Below are positions 1 to 9,800 of a DNA stretch of 64,000 bases, in pieces (positions within the stretch are counted from its first letter, which is position 1; every line of letters begins with the position of its first letter). The position numbers and the translations under genes were made by a program. The notes under the pieces were generated by a model that was not told where the DNA came from, made no database searches, and worked only from the letters and a program-made list of their open reading frames with translations. Source of the DNA: Streptomyces sp. S4.7 (GTDB lineage: Bacteria > Actinomycetota > Actinomycetes > Streptomycetales > Streptomycetaceae); the NCBI RefSeq assembly GCF_010384365.1, contig NZ_CP048397.1, forward strand, positions 5,828,001 to 5,892,000, written 5' to 3'.

Positions 1-1
1 G

Positions 2-1030
2 TGCTTCGGGACGGCCGTGGTGTTCCTGCACCGGTGGACCGTGCGGAGGCGGCTTGTTCCCTCGCTGGGGCTGTTCCTCGTGATCGCGCTCCTGGGGACC
101 GGCGCGAGCGCGGCGGGGGCCGAGGGCACGGCCGCGCTGCTCTGGATCCTGGGCGGCGCCCTCGCGGTGGAGAGACTGCCGCTCGCACCGGCCGTGGGCG
201 TCTGGGCGGTGCTCTCCGCGGCCCTCGCGCTGGCGAACACCGAGGCGTTGACGGAGGTGGCGATCACGATGGGCGCCGTCCTGCTCGGCGGCTACACGCT
301 GCGGCTCGACGCGCAGGCGCGCGGGGCCGGGTTCCGGCTGCTGGCGCAGGAGCGCGCCGCGCGGGCGGCCGAGGCCGAGTCGGCCGCGCTGGCCGAGCGG
401 GCCAGGATCGCCCGCGAGATCCACGACGTGCTGGCCCACAGCCTCTCCGCGCAGCTCGTGCACCTGGAGGCGGCGCGCCTCCAGATCGAGGGCGGATACG
501 ACCGTGAGCAGGTGCTGCGGCGCGTGGTGGAGGCGCGGAGCATGGCCCGGCAGGGGCTGGCGGAGACGCGCCAGGCGCTCTCCGCCCTCCGCGGCCAGCT
601 GGTCCCCGTCGAGGACTATCTGCGGGAGCTGGCGGTCGACGGGGTGCGGACCGAGGTCGTGGGGGAGCCGCGGCTGCTGCCCACCGATGCCTCGCAGGCG
701 GTGCGGCGCGTCGCCCAGGAGGCGCTGACGAACGCGCGCAAGCACGCTCCGGGGGCGGGCGTGACGATGCGGCTGGAGTACGCGCGGTACGCGGTGACCC
801 TGGAGGTACGCGACGAGGGCGCGTCCGCGCCGGGCAGCGAACTCGCCGCCTCCGGCTCCGGGTACGGTCTCCTGGGGATGCGGGAGCGCGCCGAACTGCT
901 GGGCGGCACTCTGGAGGCCGGACCCGCGGCCTCTCTTGAAGGCGGCGCCGGCGGAGCCCCGTACGGCTCCGGACCGCCGGACGGGTCCGAGGGGAAGGGC
1001 TTCACCGTGCGTCTGCGAGTGCCCGTATGA
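2..1030 (+). CDS. NarL-family sensor histidine kinase (5' end outside window)
   Basis: The reading frame is already open at the window edge; the first start codon is GTG at 17, but the true start is probably upstream, so this is a partial gene. Counting from GTG 17, the product has hydrophobic segments up to about residue 95, a linker helix, then a HisKA_3 dimerisation/phosphoacceptor domain with motif REIHDVLAHSLSA (His about 136), an N-box ending EALTNARKHAPG and a C-terminal GHKL ATPase with GYGLLGMRERAELLGG. This is the NarL/DesK class of kinase. It overlaps the next gene, its cognate regulator, by ATGA. The signal sensed is unknown. A short Gly/Ser-rich insert lies inside the ATPase domain near residue 310. 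Confidence 0.9.
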   Translation, partial: CFGTAVVFLHRWTVRRRLVPSLGLFLVIALLGTGASAAGAEGTAALLWILGGALAVERLPLAPAVGVWAVLSAALALANTEALTEVAITMGAVLLGGYTLRLDAQARGAGFRLLAQERAARAAEAESAALAERARIAREIHDVLAHSLSAQLVHLEAARLQIEGGYDREQVLRRVVEARSMARQGLAETRQALSALRGQLVPVEDYLRELAVDGVRTEVVGEPRLLPTDASQAVRRVAQEALTNARKHAPGAGVTMRLEYARYAVTLEVRDEGASAPGSELAASGSGYGLLGMRERAELLGGTLEAGPAASLEGGAGGAPYGSGPPDGSEGKGFTVRLRVPV

Positions 1031-1695
1031 CGGCCCGGGTGATCGTGGCCGACGACCAGGCGGTGGTGCGCGAGGGCATCGTCATGCTGCTCGGGCTGCT
1101 GCCCGGCATCGAGGTCGTCGGCGCCGCGAAGGACGGCGAGGAGGCGGTGGCCCTCGTCGGTGAACTCGCCCCCGACGTCGTGCTGATGGACCTCCGTATG
1201 CCGCGCTGCGACGGGGTCGAGGCGACCCGCCGGATCCGCGAGCGGCATCCGGCGACCCAGGTCGTGGTGCTCACCACCTACGCCGACGACGACTCGCTGT
1301 TCCCCGCCCTGCGGGCGGGCGCGCGCGGCTATCTGACCAAGGACGCGGGCGGCGACGAGATCGTCCGGGCGGTCCAGGACGTCATGGCCGGGGACGCGGG
1401 GCTCGCCCCCGCCGTGCAGCGGCGGCTGCTGGAGCGGGTCAGCGCGGTCGCCCCCGTACCGGCGCGCGAGTCGCCGCCCGACGGGCTCACCGCCCGTGAG
1501 ACCGAGGTGCTGTCCCTGGTCGCAGAGGGGTTCTCCAACAAGGAGATCGCCGGGCGCCTGCACATCGGAGCGGCCACGGTGAAGACCCACATCAACAACA
1601 TCTTCGCCAAGGCCGGGGTGCGCGACCGGGCGCAGGCGGTGCGCTACGCCTATCAGCACGGACTCATCCGGTCACCCGGGACAAACGTCACCTGA
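1027..1695 (+). CDS. NarL/LuxR-family response regulator
   Basis: This 222-residue protein has an N-terminal receiver domain (acidic DD near residues 9-10, phosphoacceptor Asp55 in VVLMDLRMP, conserved Lys in LTKDAG near 105) and a C-terminal LuxR-type helix-turn-helix (LTARETEVLSLVAEG, then NKEIAGRLHIGAATVKTHI). Its start overlaps the kinase stop by ATGA, so the two are translationally coupled and form one two-component system. Targets cannot be read from the sequence. It is not fused to or obviously controlling the transport genes that follow after a 96 bp gap. Confidence 0.95.
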   Translation: MTARVIVADDQAVVREGIVMLLGLLPGIEVVGAAKDGEEAVALVGELAPDVVLMDLRMPRCDGVEATRRIRERHPATQVVVLTTYADDDSLFPALRAGARGYLTKDAGGDEIVRAVQDVMAGDAGLAPAVQRRLLERVSAVAPVPARESPPDGLTARETEVLSLVAEGFSNKEIAGRLHIGAATVKTHINNIFAKAGVRDRAQAVRYAYQHGLIRSPGTNVT

Positions 1696-1791
1696 TGGGG
1701 TGAAGCCCAGGGGAGAAGAGTCCGGGATCTTCCCATTCCGCCCATCCTTGGGGCGCGGCCGAAAGGGTCGGCTGACAAGGAGAGTTGACCG

Positions 1792-2397
1792 GTGGAGAAG
1801 CAGGAAGGGCGCGGCGCCGCGACCGTGCGGACCGACGACCCCTGGTACGACGCGCTGGCCTCCGGCTGGGGCGAACTGGACGGTACGGGGGCGCCGACGA
1901 CGCCTGTCGCGCCCGCGACCACGCCCGCCACAGCCACAGCGACAGCCACGGTTCATGCCGGCGGCGGAGCAGGTGAGCCCGGCGAGGCGGCGGAGCACGG
2001 GCTCGGCGCCGCCGACATCTATCTGGAGGTCCAGCGGAGCGCGGCGTTCCAGGAGGTACGCGCCCGCTACCGCCGGTTCGTCTTCCCTGCCACCGCCGCC
2101 TTCCTGGTCTGGTACCTGGCGTACGTCGTCGCCGCGACCACGGCGCCGGATCTGATGGCGCGCCCGGTGGCGGGGGCCGTGAACGTGGCGATGGTCGCGG
2201 GGCTCGGACAGTTCCTCAGCACGTTCCTGCTGACCTGGGCGTACTCGCGCCACGCCCGGCTGCACCTGGACCGGGACGCGCTCGATCTGCGCTGGAGCGT
2301 CTTCGACCTGACGAGGTCGCGGGAGCTCGGTACGGCGCGGCAGTCCGGGACGCCGGGCGAGCCCGGTACGGCGCGGGCAGGGGAGCGGCGGCGATGA
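1792..2397 (+). CDS. DUF485 membrane protein, partner of the adjacent symporter
   Basis: Start is GTG 1792, preceded by an AAGGAGA ribosome site. The first ~75 residues are Ala/Thr/Pro-rich and probably disordered. The core (ADIYLEVQRSAAFQEVRARYRRFVFPATAAFLVWYLAY...) is a DUF485 domain (YjcH type) with two predicted membrane helices near residues 98-120 and 135-155. DUF485 genes typically sit directly before ActP-like sodium:acetate symporters, as here (ATGA overlap with the next gene), and the family is thought to act with the transporter. The usual small DUF485 protein is about 100 residues; this one has extra N- and C-terminal tails. Confidence 0.85.
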   Translation: MEKQEGRGAATVRTDDPWYDALASGWGELDGTGAPTTPVAPATTPATATATATVHAGGGAGEPGEAAEHGLGAADIYLEVQRSAAFQEVRARYRRFVFPATAAFLVWYLAYVVAATTAPDLMARPVAGAVNVAMVAGLGQFLSTFLLTWAYSRHARLHLDRDALDLRWSVFDLTRSRELGTARQSGTPGEPGTARAGERRR

Positions 2398-4064
2398 GCG
2401 GCGATCACCAGAGCCTGGCGCTGCTGCTGTTCAGCGTTTTCGTCGCGGTCACCCTCGGCATCACCACCTGGGTGAGCCGCCACCGGCAGGGCTCGGCGGA
2501 GGAGTTCTACACCGGCGGACGCCTCTTCTCACCCATGGAGAACGGTTTCGCCATCGCCGGCGACTACATGTCGGCCGCCTCCTTCCTCGGTATCTCCGGC
2601 CTCATCGCCCTCTTCGGCTACGACGGCATGCTCTACTCCGTCGGCTTCCTCGTCGCCTGGCTGGTCGTGCTGCTGCTGGTGGCCGAACTCGTCCGTAACT
2701 GCGGCCGGTTCACCATGGCCGACGTCGTCGCCACCCGGATGCGCGAGCGCCCCGTCAGGATCGCGGCGGGCACTTCCTCCGTCGCCGTCTCCATTCTCTA
2801 TCTGGTGGCGCAGATGGTCGGGGCGGGCAGTCTGGTCGCGCTGCTGCTCGGGGGAACGAGCGAGGCCGCGCGCGCCTGGACGGTGATCGGCGTGGGCGCG
2901 CTGATGGTCGTCTACGTGACGCTCGGCGGGATGCGGGCCACCACCTGGATCCAGATCGTCAAGGCCGTGCTGCTGATGGCGGGCACGGTCGCGCTGACCG
3001 TGCTCGTACTGGTCCGTTTCCACGGCGACTTCAACGCGCTGCTCAACACCGCCGCCGAACGCAGCGGCCACGGCAAGGAGTTCCTGTCACCGGGCCTCGC
3101 CTACGGCGGGGGCTGGACCGCGCGGTTCGACTTCATCAGCCTGGGGCTGGCCCTGGTGCTCGGCACGGCCGGACTGCCGCACATCCTGTCCCGCTTCTAC
3201 ACCGTGCCGACCGCCCGCGCCGCCCGCAGGTCGGTCGTCTGGTCCATCGGGCTCATCGGGAGCTTCTACCTGATGACGATCGTGCTCGGCTTCGGCGCCG
3301 CCGCCGTGGTCGGCACCGCCGAGGTGCGCGCGTCGAGCGCGGCGGGGAACACGGCGCTGCCGCTGCTCGCCCTGGACCTGGGCGGCGGCGCGGGGTCCAC
3401 CGGCGGAACGGTTCTCTTCGCCGTGGTCGCCGCCATCGCCTTCGCGACGATCCTCGCCGTCGTCGCCGGCATCACCCTCGCCTCGTCGGCCTCCGTCGCG
3501 CACGATCTCTACGCCTCCCTCAAGAAGCCCGAGAAGCCCGAGAAGCCGAGAACCGGATCCTCAGCCGATGCCCGCTTTGGACTCCGCGCCGACTCCCGCG
3601 CCGACTCCCGCGCCGAGCCGCGCGGCGAGGTCGCCGTCGCCCGGATCGCGGCGGCCGGTATCGGCGCCGTGGCCATCGCGCTCGGGCTGCTCGCCCGCGA
3701 CCTCAACGTCGCCTTCCTGGTGGGTCTCGCGTTCGCCGTCGCCGCCTCCGCCAATCTGCCGGTGCTGCTCTACTCGCTCTTCTGGCGGAACTTCACCACG
3801 CGCGGAGCGGTCTGGTCGGTCTACGGCGGACTGGTACCGGCGGTGCTGCTGGTGGCGTTCTCCCCCGTGGTGTCGGGGAGCCCGGAGGCGATCTTCCCGG
3901 GCGTCGACTTCCATGTCTTCCCGCTCCAGAACCCGGGCCTGGTCTCGATCCCGCTCGGCTTCCTGGCGGGCTGGATCGGCACGGTCCTCTTCCGCGAACA
4001 CGCGGACGAGACCAAGCACGCGGAGTCCGAGGTGCGTTCACTCACCGGCGCGGGCGCCGTCTGA
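2394..4064 (+). CDS. Sodium:solute symporter, ActP/MctC-like carboxylate transporter
   Basis: This 556-residue protein has about 13 hydrophobic segments and the sodium:solute symporter signature (EEFYTGGRLFSPMENGFAIAGDYMSAASFLG near the N-terminus; GTAGLPHILSRFYTVP in the middle). Closest named relatives are ActP and MctC, which import acetate, pyruvate or propionate with Na+ or H+. A charged cytoplasmic loop (KKPEKPEKPRTGSS, then ADSRADSRAEPRGE) is unusually repetitive. The preceding DUF485 gene supports the ActP-type assignment. The convergent CitA/CitB-type pair downstream may regulate it; that link is inference from proximity only. Confidence 0.9.
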   Translation: MSGDHQSLALLLFSVFVAVTLGITTWVSRHRQGSAEEFYTGGRLFSPMENGFAIAGDYMSAASFLGISGLIALFGYDGMLYSVGFLVAWLVVLLLVAELVRNCGRFTMADVVATRMRERPVRIAAGTSSVAVSILYLVAQMVGAGSLVALLLGGTSEAARAWTVIGVGALMVVYVTLGGMRATTWIQIVKAVLLMAGTVALTVLVLVRFHGDFNALLNTAAERSGHGKEFLSPGLAYGGGWTARFDFISLGLALVLGTAGLPHILSRFYTVPTARAARRSVVWSIGLIGSFYLMTIVLGFGAAAVVGTAEVRASSAAGNTALPLLALDLGGGAGSTGGTVLFAVVAAIAFATILAVVAGITLASSASVAHDLYASLKKPEKPEKPRTGSSADARFGLRADSRADSRAEPRGEVAVARIAAAGIGAVAIALGLLARDLNVAFLVGLAFAVAASANLPVLLYSLFWRNFTTRGAVWSVYGGLVPAVLLVAFSPVVSGSPEAIFPGVDFHVFPLQNPGLVSIPLGFLAGWIGTVLFREHADETKHAESEVRSLTGAGAV

Positions 4065-4090
4065 GCGGGCGCGGTCCCGCGTGCCCCGGT

Positions 4091-4768
4091 TCAGCCGCTC
4101 GTCGCCCAGGCGTAGCGGTGCTCCGGGCGGCCCGTCTCGCCGTACCGGAGACTGAGCCGGACCCGCCCCGCCCGCTCCAGCAGTTTGAGATAACGCTGCG
4201 CCGTCTGCCGGCTCATCCCGGCGCTCTCGGCGATCTCGTGGGCGGACAGCGGCCCTTCGGCGCCGAGCAGCACCTGGCGCACCACCTCGGCGGTGCTCGG
4301 CGAGTGCCCCTTGGGCAGTTCGGGCGTGGCGGACGCCGAAAGCGCGCCGAACATCCGGTCCACATCGGCCTGTTCGGCCTCGCCGCCGCTCTCCAGTGTG
4401 CGGCGCAGCGTCGCGTACGCCTCCAGCTTGGTCCGCAGCCCGGCGAAGTTGAACGGCTTGACCAGGTACTGGAGCGCCCCGTGGCGCATCGCCGACTGGA
4501 CGGTGGCGACGTCGCGCGCGGCGGTCACCATGATCACGTCGGTCCGGTGGCCGAGCCCGCGCAGTTCCCGTACCACCGAGAGCCCGTCGCGGTCGGGCAG
4601 ATAGTGGTCGAGGAGGATCAGGTCGACGGGCCGCTCGGTGAGCCGGGTGAGTGCCTCCGTCCCCGAGTGCGCCTTGGCGACGACCCGGAATCCGGCCACC
4701 TTCGCCACATAGGCGGTGTTGATGTCGGCGACCCGGATGTCGTCGTCCACGACCAGTACGTCGATCAT
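4091..4768 (-). CDS. CitB/DcuR-type response regulator
   Basis: Receiver domain with VVDDD near residues 6-10, phosphoacceptor Asp54 (LILLDHYLPDRDG) and Lys in YLVKPF, followed by a linker and a C-terminal HTH (LSAHEIAESAGMSRQTAQRYLKLLERAGRV) typical of regulators paired with CitA/DcuS kinases. Translation is coupled to the kinase gene, whose stop overlaps this ATG. Members of the family control uptake and use of citrate, C4-dicarboxylates or related acids, which fits the symporter gene that converges on it 26 bp away. Confidence 0.93.
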   Translation of the reverse strand: MIDVLVVDDDIRVADINTAYVAKVAGFRVVAKAHSGTEALTRLTERPVDLILLDHYLPDRDGLSVVRELRGLGHRTDVIMVTAARDVATVQSAMRHGALQYLVKPFNFAGLRTKLEAYATLRRTLESGGEAEQADVDRMFGALSASATPELPKGHSPSTAEVVRQVLLGAEGPLSAHEIAESAGMSRQTAQRYLKLLERAGRVRLSLRYGETGRPEHRYAWATSG

Positions 4769-6462
4769 CGTGTCTCCCCTGTGGTGACGGGCTCTGCCGG
4801 CTCGCGGACGACGTGGTCCGGTGGCGCGGCGTCCCGTGTCACGCGCTCCGTATCGGCGAGTGCCTCGGGCAGGACGACGGTGAACTCCGCGCCCCCGTCG
4901 GCGGATTCGGTGACGCGAGCGCTGCCGCCCTGGCGCTCGGCGAGCCTGCGCACCATGGCGAGGCCCAGTCCGCGCCGGCCGTGGGTGGGCAGTTCCTTCG
5001 TGGTCCAGCCCTCGGTGAAGACCAGTTCGCGCTGTTCCCGCGGGACGCCGGGGCCGCTGTCGGAGATCCGCAGGACGACCGTACGGCCCTCGGCCCGTAC
5101 CTCCACCTCGATGCGCGGGTCCTCGGAGCCGGCCGCCGCGTCCAGCGCGTTGTCCACGAGATTGCCCAGGACCGTGACGAGCCCCTGCGGGTCGACGAGC
5201 CGGTCGGGCAGCAGGGTGGCCGGCGAGATGCGCAGCGAGACGCCCCGCTCGGCGGCGACGGTGGCCTTGCCCACCAGCAGCGCGGCCGGCAGCGGGTCGT
5301 GGATCCGCTCGGTGACCTGCTCGGCGGTGGCCCGGTGCACGCCGACGACCTCGGTCACGAACTCCACCGCCTCGTCGTGCATCTCCAGCTCCAGCAGGCC
5401 CATCACCGTGTGCATCCGGTTGGCGTGCTCGTGGTCCTGGGCGCGCAGGGCGTCGATGAGACCGCGGGTGGCGTCCAGCTCCCGGCCGAGCTGTTCCAGT
5501 TCCGTACGGTCACGGAGTGTGGCGACCGCGCCGCCGTCGTCGGTCGGCATCCGGTTGGCGATGAGCACCCGGGCGCCGCTCACGGTCAGCAGGTCGTCGC
5601 CGGCCACCCGGCCGGCCAGTACGTCGGTGGTACGGCCCGGTCCGAGGACCACGTCGAGCGGTTGTCCCGTGGCCTCGGGCCCGAGGCCGAGCAGCCGCTG
5701 CGCCTCGTCGTTCATCAGCCGGATCCGCCCCGTCCCGTCGAGTGCGATCACTCCCTCGCGCAGGCTGTGCAGCATGGCCTCGCGCTCCGCGAGCAGCGCC
5801 GAGATGTCGGAGAAGGCCAGGTCATGGGTCTGGCGCTGAAGGCGCCTGGAGATCAGGAAAGCGGCCAGCGCGCCGACGGCCAGGGCGCCGCCCGCGTACG
5901 CGAGCAGGCCGGGGATCGTGGCGAGCAGACGTTCGCGGACGCTGTCGTACGCGATGCCCACCGACACGGCGCCGACGATCCTCCCCGATTCGTCGCGCAG
6001 CGGGACCTTGCCGCGCGCCGAGCGGCCGAGGGTGCCGCTGTCGATCTCCATGACGTCGTGGCCGGCTATCGCCTCGCTGGGATCGGTGGAGACGATCCTG
6101 CCGATCTGGCCGGTGTCGGTGTGTGACCAGCGGACCCCGCGTCTGTCCATGATCACGACGTACTCGGCGCCGGTGGCCTCTCTGATGCGTTCGGCCTCCT
6201 CCTGCACCGGTCCGTCCACCGAGGGCCGCGACGCCAACAGCGCGTCCGCCACCGGTTCGGACGCCGTCGTCTCGGCGATCGCCAGTGCCCTGCGCATGGC
6301 CTGGTCGTCGAGCTGGTCGCTCAGCGGCCGGAGGAACATCCCCGTGGCGAGCACGGCGGTGCCCGCGGCGATGGCCAGCTGCATCAGCAGCACCTGGGAG
6401 AAGACGCGCCGTGGCCAGCCGAATCGCCGTCGTCGCGGTGGGGTCGTCGGTCCGGCGTTCAT
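4765..6462 (-). CDS. CitA/DcuS-type sensor histidine kinase
   Basis: The 565-residue protein has a membrane helix near residues 22-45, an extracytoplasmic single-Cache sensor domain (about 46-185), a second helix (about 188-210), a PAS domain (LREGVIALDGTGRIRLMNDEAQRLLGL) and a SPOB_a-like DHp helix with DHEHANRMH; His344 aligns with the phosphoacceptor of DcuS. The GHKL ATPase has DNALDAA, DSGPGVP and HGRRGLGLAMV. Cache sensors of this class bind small carboxylates outside the cell. It is the first gene of a two-gene operon with the regulator. Its promoter must lie in 6463-6700, where palindromes and repeats are listed separately. Confidence 0.94.
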   Translation of the reverse strand: MNAGPTTPPRRRRFGWPRRVFSQVLLMQLAIAAGTAVLATGMFLRPLSDQLDDQAMRRALAIAETTASEPVADALLASRPSVDGPVQEEAERIREATGAEYVVIMDRRGVRWSHTDTGQIGRIVSTDPSEAIAGHDVMEIDSGTLGRSARGKVPLRDESGRIVGAVSVGIAYDSVRERLLATIPGLLAYAGGALAVGALAAFLISRRLQRQTHDLAFSDISALLAEREAMLHSLREGVIALDGTGRIRLMNDEAQRLLGLGPEATGQPLDVVLGPGRTTDVLAGRVAGDDLLTVSGARVLIANRMPTDDGGAVATLRDRTELEQLGRELDATRGLIDALRAQDHEHANRMHTVMGLLELEMHDEAVEFVTEVVGVHRATAEQVTERIHDPLPAALLVGKATVAAERGVSLRISPATLLPDRLVDPQGLVTVLGNLVDNALDAAAGSEDPRIEVEVRAEGRTVVLRISDSGPGVPREQRELVFTEGWTTKELPTHGRRGLGLAMVRRLAERQGGSARVTESADGGAEFTVVLPEALADTERVTRDAAPPDHVVREPAEPVTTGETR

Positions 6463-6493
6463 GTCTAGGAACGGTAGACGGCGCCGGTGCCTT

Positions 6494-6508
6494 TCTGAAA
6501 TTTTCAGA
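6494..6508. promoter_or_regulatory. 15 bp palindrome before the CitA-type kinase
   Basis: TCTGAAATTTTCAGA is a perfect inverted repeat (7 bp arms, one central base), 32 bp upstream of the kinase start codon. Overlapping its right edge is the first copy of the direct repeat GATTTACG (6507-6514), with a second copy at 6520-6527. A palindrome plus phased direct repeats is a plausible regulator site for autoregulation by the CitB-type protein, but nothing identifies the binding protein. Confidence 0.4.
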
Positions 6509-6530
6509 TTTACGCAAATGATTTACGTAG

Positions 6531-6547
6531 TTTGCGGCTCGCTTGCG
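6531..6547. promoter_or_regulatory. TTTGCG-N5-CTTGCG direct repeat, candidate LacI/MalR-type site
   Basis: TTTGCG (6531-6536) and CTTGCG (6542-6547) are separated by 5 bp. The same arrangement with the same spacing occurs immediately before the lacI-type gene at 11194-11210. Streptomyces maltose/alpha-amylase promoters are known to carry directly repeated CTTGCAG-like sites bound by the LacI-family MalR/Reg1. The match suggests co-regulation of the large enzyme and the regulator gene. The site is about 260 bp before the enzyme's start, so the distance weakens the case. Confidence 0.35.
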
Positions 6548-6690
6548 GTGTGCTGAAAGTTCGCTGGAAAGCTGACAGATAGGAGCTGGTGGGTCCGGCT
6601 TGAGTGTCTTCGAGCCAGAGAACGGCCGGGTTGGTCCTGTCGCACTGGTGAACTCTCTCGCATTTCTCTGCAACTCTCTGACCGCACAAC

Positions 6691-6704
6691 GCAAAAGATT
6701 TTGC
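6691..6704. promoter_or_regulatory. GCAAAA-GA-TTTTGC palindrome upstream of the large secreted enzyme
   Basis: A 14 bp palindrome with 6 bp arms around a central GA, about 105 bp before ATG 6809 in an otherwise GC-rich genome. Half-sites GCAA/TTGC resemble those before the lacI-type gene (GCAAG-TAG-CTTGC at 11177-11189), though the spacing differs by one base. It is a candidate operator for that regulator. Confidence 0.35.
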
Positions 6705-6808
6705 TCCGCAGTGCAGAAACGCTAGTCACACCAGCCAGGTGGCACCAGCCATGCAGTCAGAGCCGCGCCTCGCCGCGCCCCCGCGCCGAGGCCGAAGATC
6801 GGGGACAC

Positions 6809-9800
6809 ATGAGATCTCACCGATGGAGATGGCGGGCGATCTCCGCCGCCCTCACCACCAGTCTCCTGATGGTCGGCGTGCCGTCGCTCACCGCTTCGGC
6901 GGCCGACGGACCCAACATCGCCGCGGGCGCCACCGCGGCGGCGAGCAGCGCGTCGAACGACCACTGAGCCCGAATGGTCGCCGACGGCAATCAGTCGACG
7001 TACTGGCAGGGCTCGGGCAAGAGCCTCCCCCAGTGGGTCCAGACCGATCTGGGCTCCGCCGCCCGGATCGACCAGGTGACGCTGAAGCTCCCCGCGCACT
7101 GGGAGACCAGACGGCAGACCCTCGCCGTCCAGGGCAGCGCCGACGGCACCAGCTTCTCGACCCTGAAGACCTCCGCCTCGTACACCTTCAATCCGGGCAA
7201 GGCCAACGAGGTCACCGTCTCGTTCCCCGCCACCCGGACGCGGTACGTCCGCCGCGTGAACATCACGAAGAACTCCGTCGCCTCCGCGGGCCAGCTCGCC
7301 GAGCTCCAGGTCCACAGGGCCGCCGCGGCGTCGGTCAACCTCGCCGCGGGCCGGACGCTCACCGAGAGCAGCCACACCGAGGTGTACGCGGCGGCCAACG
7401 CCAACGACGGCAACAAGGCCAGCTACTGGGAGAGCCGTAACGGCGCCTTCCCGCAGTGGCTCCAGGCCGACCTCGGCTTGTCCGTGGGCGTCAGCAGCGT
7501 CGTACTGAAACTCCCCGACGGCTGGGAGGCCAGGAGCCAGACGCTCAAGCTCCAGGGCAGCACCAACGGCTCGGCCTTCACCGACCTGACGGCGTCCAAG
7601 GCCTACCAGTTCGCGCCCGGGTCCGGTAACACCGTGACGATCCCCTTCGACGCCACCACCACGCGCTACGTACGGGTCCTGGTCACCGCCAACTCCGCCC
7701 AGCCCGGCGCCCAGTTCTCCGAGCTGGAGATCTACGGCCCCGAGACGGGGGACACCCAGGCCCCGACGGCCCCCACGGAGCTGGCGTGCACCGAGCCCGC
7801 CTCCGGTCAGATCAAGCTGACCTGGAAGGCGTCGACCGACAACACGGCGGTCACCGGCTACGACGTCTACGCCGACAACGTGCTGCGCACCAGCGTCGCC
7901 GGGAACGTCACCACCTTCACCGACACCCAGCCCGGCAACACCGAGGTCTCGTACCACGTACGGGCCAAGGACGCCGCGGGCAATGTGTCGGGCAACAGCA
8001 ACACCGTCACCCGTAAGCCGGCCGGCGGCGACACCCAGGCGCCGACCGCGCCCACCGGCCTCGCCCACACGTCGCCCTCGTCCACCCAGGTCAAGCTCAC
8101 CTGGCAGGCGTCCAGCGACAACACGGCGGTCACCGGCTACGAGATCTACGCCAACAACGTGCTGCGCGACACCGTCGCGGGCAACGTCCTGACCTTCACC
8201 GACACCCAGCCGGCCGGCACCATGGTCGCGTACTTCGTACGGGCCAGGGACGCGGCGGGCAACCGGTCGGGCAACAGCAACACGGTGACACGCACCGGCA
8301 GCAGCGGCTCGGTCTCCAACCTGGCCGTCGGCAAGCCGATCAGCGCCTCCTCCGTGGTCCACACGTTCGTGGCGGCCAACGCCAACGACAACTCGACGTC
8401 GACCTACTGGGAAGGCGCCGGCGGCAGTTACCCCAACACGCTGACCGTGAAGCTGGGCGCCAACGCCTTCGCCGAGAGCGTCGTCGTCAAGCTCAACCCG
8501 GACAGCGGCTGGGGACCGCGTACCCAGAACATCCAGGTGCTGGGCCGCGAGCAGAACGCCACGGCCTTCACCAGCCTGGCCGCCGCGAAGGACTACGCGT
8601 TCAGCCCGGCCTCCGGGAACCAGGTGACCATCCCGGTCTCCGGGAACGTCGCCGACGTCCAGCTCAGGTTCACCTCCAACACCGGTTCCGGCGCGGGCCA
8701 GGTGGCCGAGTTCCAGGTGCTCGGCGAGCCGGCGCCCGACCCCGACCTCCAGGTCACGGCCCTGACCGCCAACCCCGCCGAGCCGGTCGAGTCGAACCCG
8801 ATCACCCTGACGGCGACGGTACGCAACAACGGCACGGTCGCCGCGGCGGCGAGCTCGCTGGAGTTCCGCCTCGGTGACTCCAAGGTCGGCACGGCGGCGG
8901 TGGGCACCCTCGCCCCCGGCGCGTCGGCCAATGTCAGCGCCGCGATCGGACCGCGCGACGCGGGCTCGTACGAACTCAGCGCGGTCGCCGACGTGGCGGA
9001 GGCGGTGATCGAGCAGAACGAGACCAACAACACCTACACCGCCTCGGCCCCGCTGGTGGTGAAGCCGGTCGCCAGCTCCGACCTGGTCGCGACGGTCGGC
9101 ACCTCTCCGTCCGCCCCGGCGGCCGGAGACACGGTCAACTTCTCCGCCACGGTCAAGAACCAGGGCACCGTCGCCTCCGCGGGCGGCAGCCACGGCGTCA
9201 CCCTGACCGTGCTCAACTCCGAGGGCGCCACGGTGAGGACCCTCACCGGCGCGCACACCGGGGTCGTCGCGGCGGGCGCCACCACCGCCCCCGTCCCGCT
9301 CGGCACCTGGACCGCGGCCAACGGCTCGTACACGGTGAAGGTGGTGCTCGCCGACGACGCCAACGAGGTGCCGGTCAAGCGCGAGAACAACACCAGCACG
9401 CAGTCGCTGTTCGTCGGCCGCGGCGCCAACATGCCGTTCGACAGGTACGAGGCCGAGGACGGCACCACCGGCGGCGGCGCCACGAAGGTCGGTCCCAACA
9501 GGACCGTCGGCGACATCGCGGGCGAGGCGTCGGGCCGCAGGGCCGTCAACCTCGACGCCACCGGCGAGTACGTCGAGTTCACCACCCGGGCCAGCACCAA
9601 CACCCTGGTGACCCGCTTCTCCATCCCCGACTCGGCGGGCGGCGGGGGCATCAACTCCACGCTCAACGTCTACGTGGACGGCGTCTTCCTCAAGGCGATC
9701 GACCTCACGTCGAAGTACGCCTGGCTGTACGGCGCCGAGGCGGGACCGGGCAACTCCCCGGGCCAGGGCGCGCCCCGTCACATCTACGACGAGGCGAACG

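Larger units (their letters stand above)
6463..6808. promoter_or_regulatory. Divergent control region between the CitA-type kinase and the large secreted enzyme
   Basis: This 346 bp gap is clearly richer in A+T than the genes around it and holds no plausible coding frame. It must contain the promoter for the leftward kinase operon and for the rightward secreted enzyme. It holds a 15 bp palindrome next to the kinase start, two copies of GATTTACG 13 bp apart (6507-6514 and 6520-6527), a TTTGCG-N5-CTTGCG repeat (6531-6547) and an AT-rich palindrome GCAAAAGATTTTGC (6691-6704). No clear -35/-10 pair could be assigned. Confidence 0.6.

Noticed and set aside
8340..8420. CRISPR-like or tandem repeats in the secreted enzyme region
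   Set aside because: Recurring AACGCCAACGAC-type DNA reflects repeated discoidin and FN3 protein domains, not spaced identical repeats.
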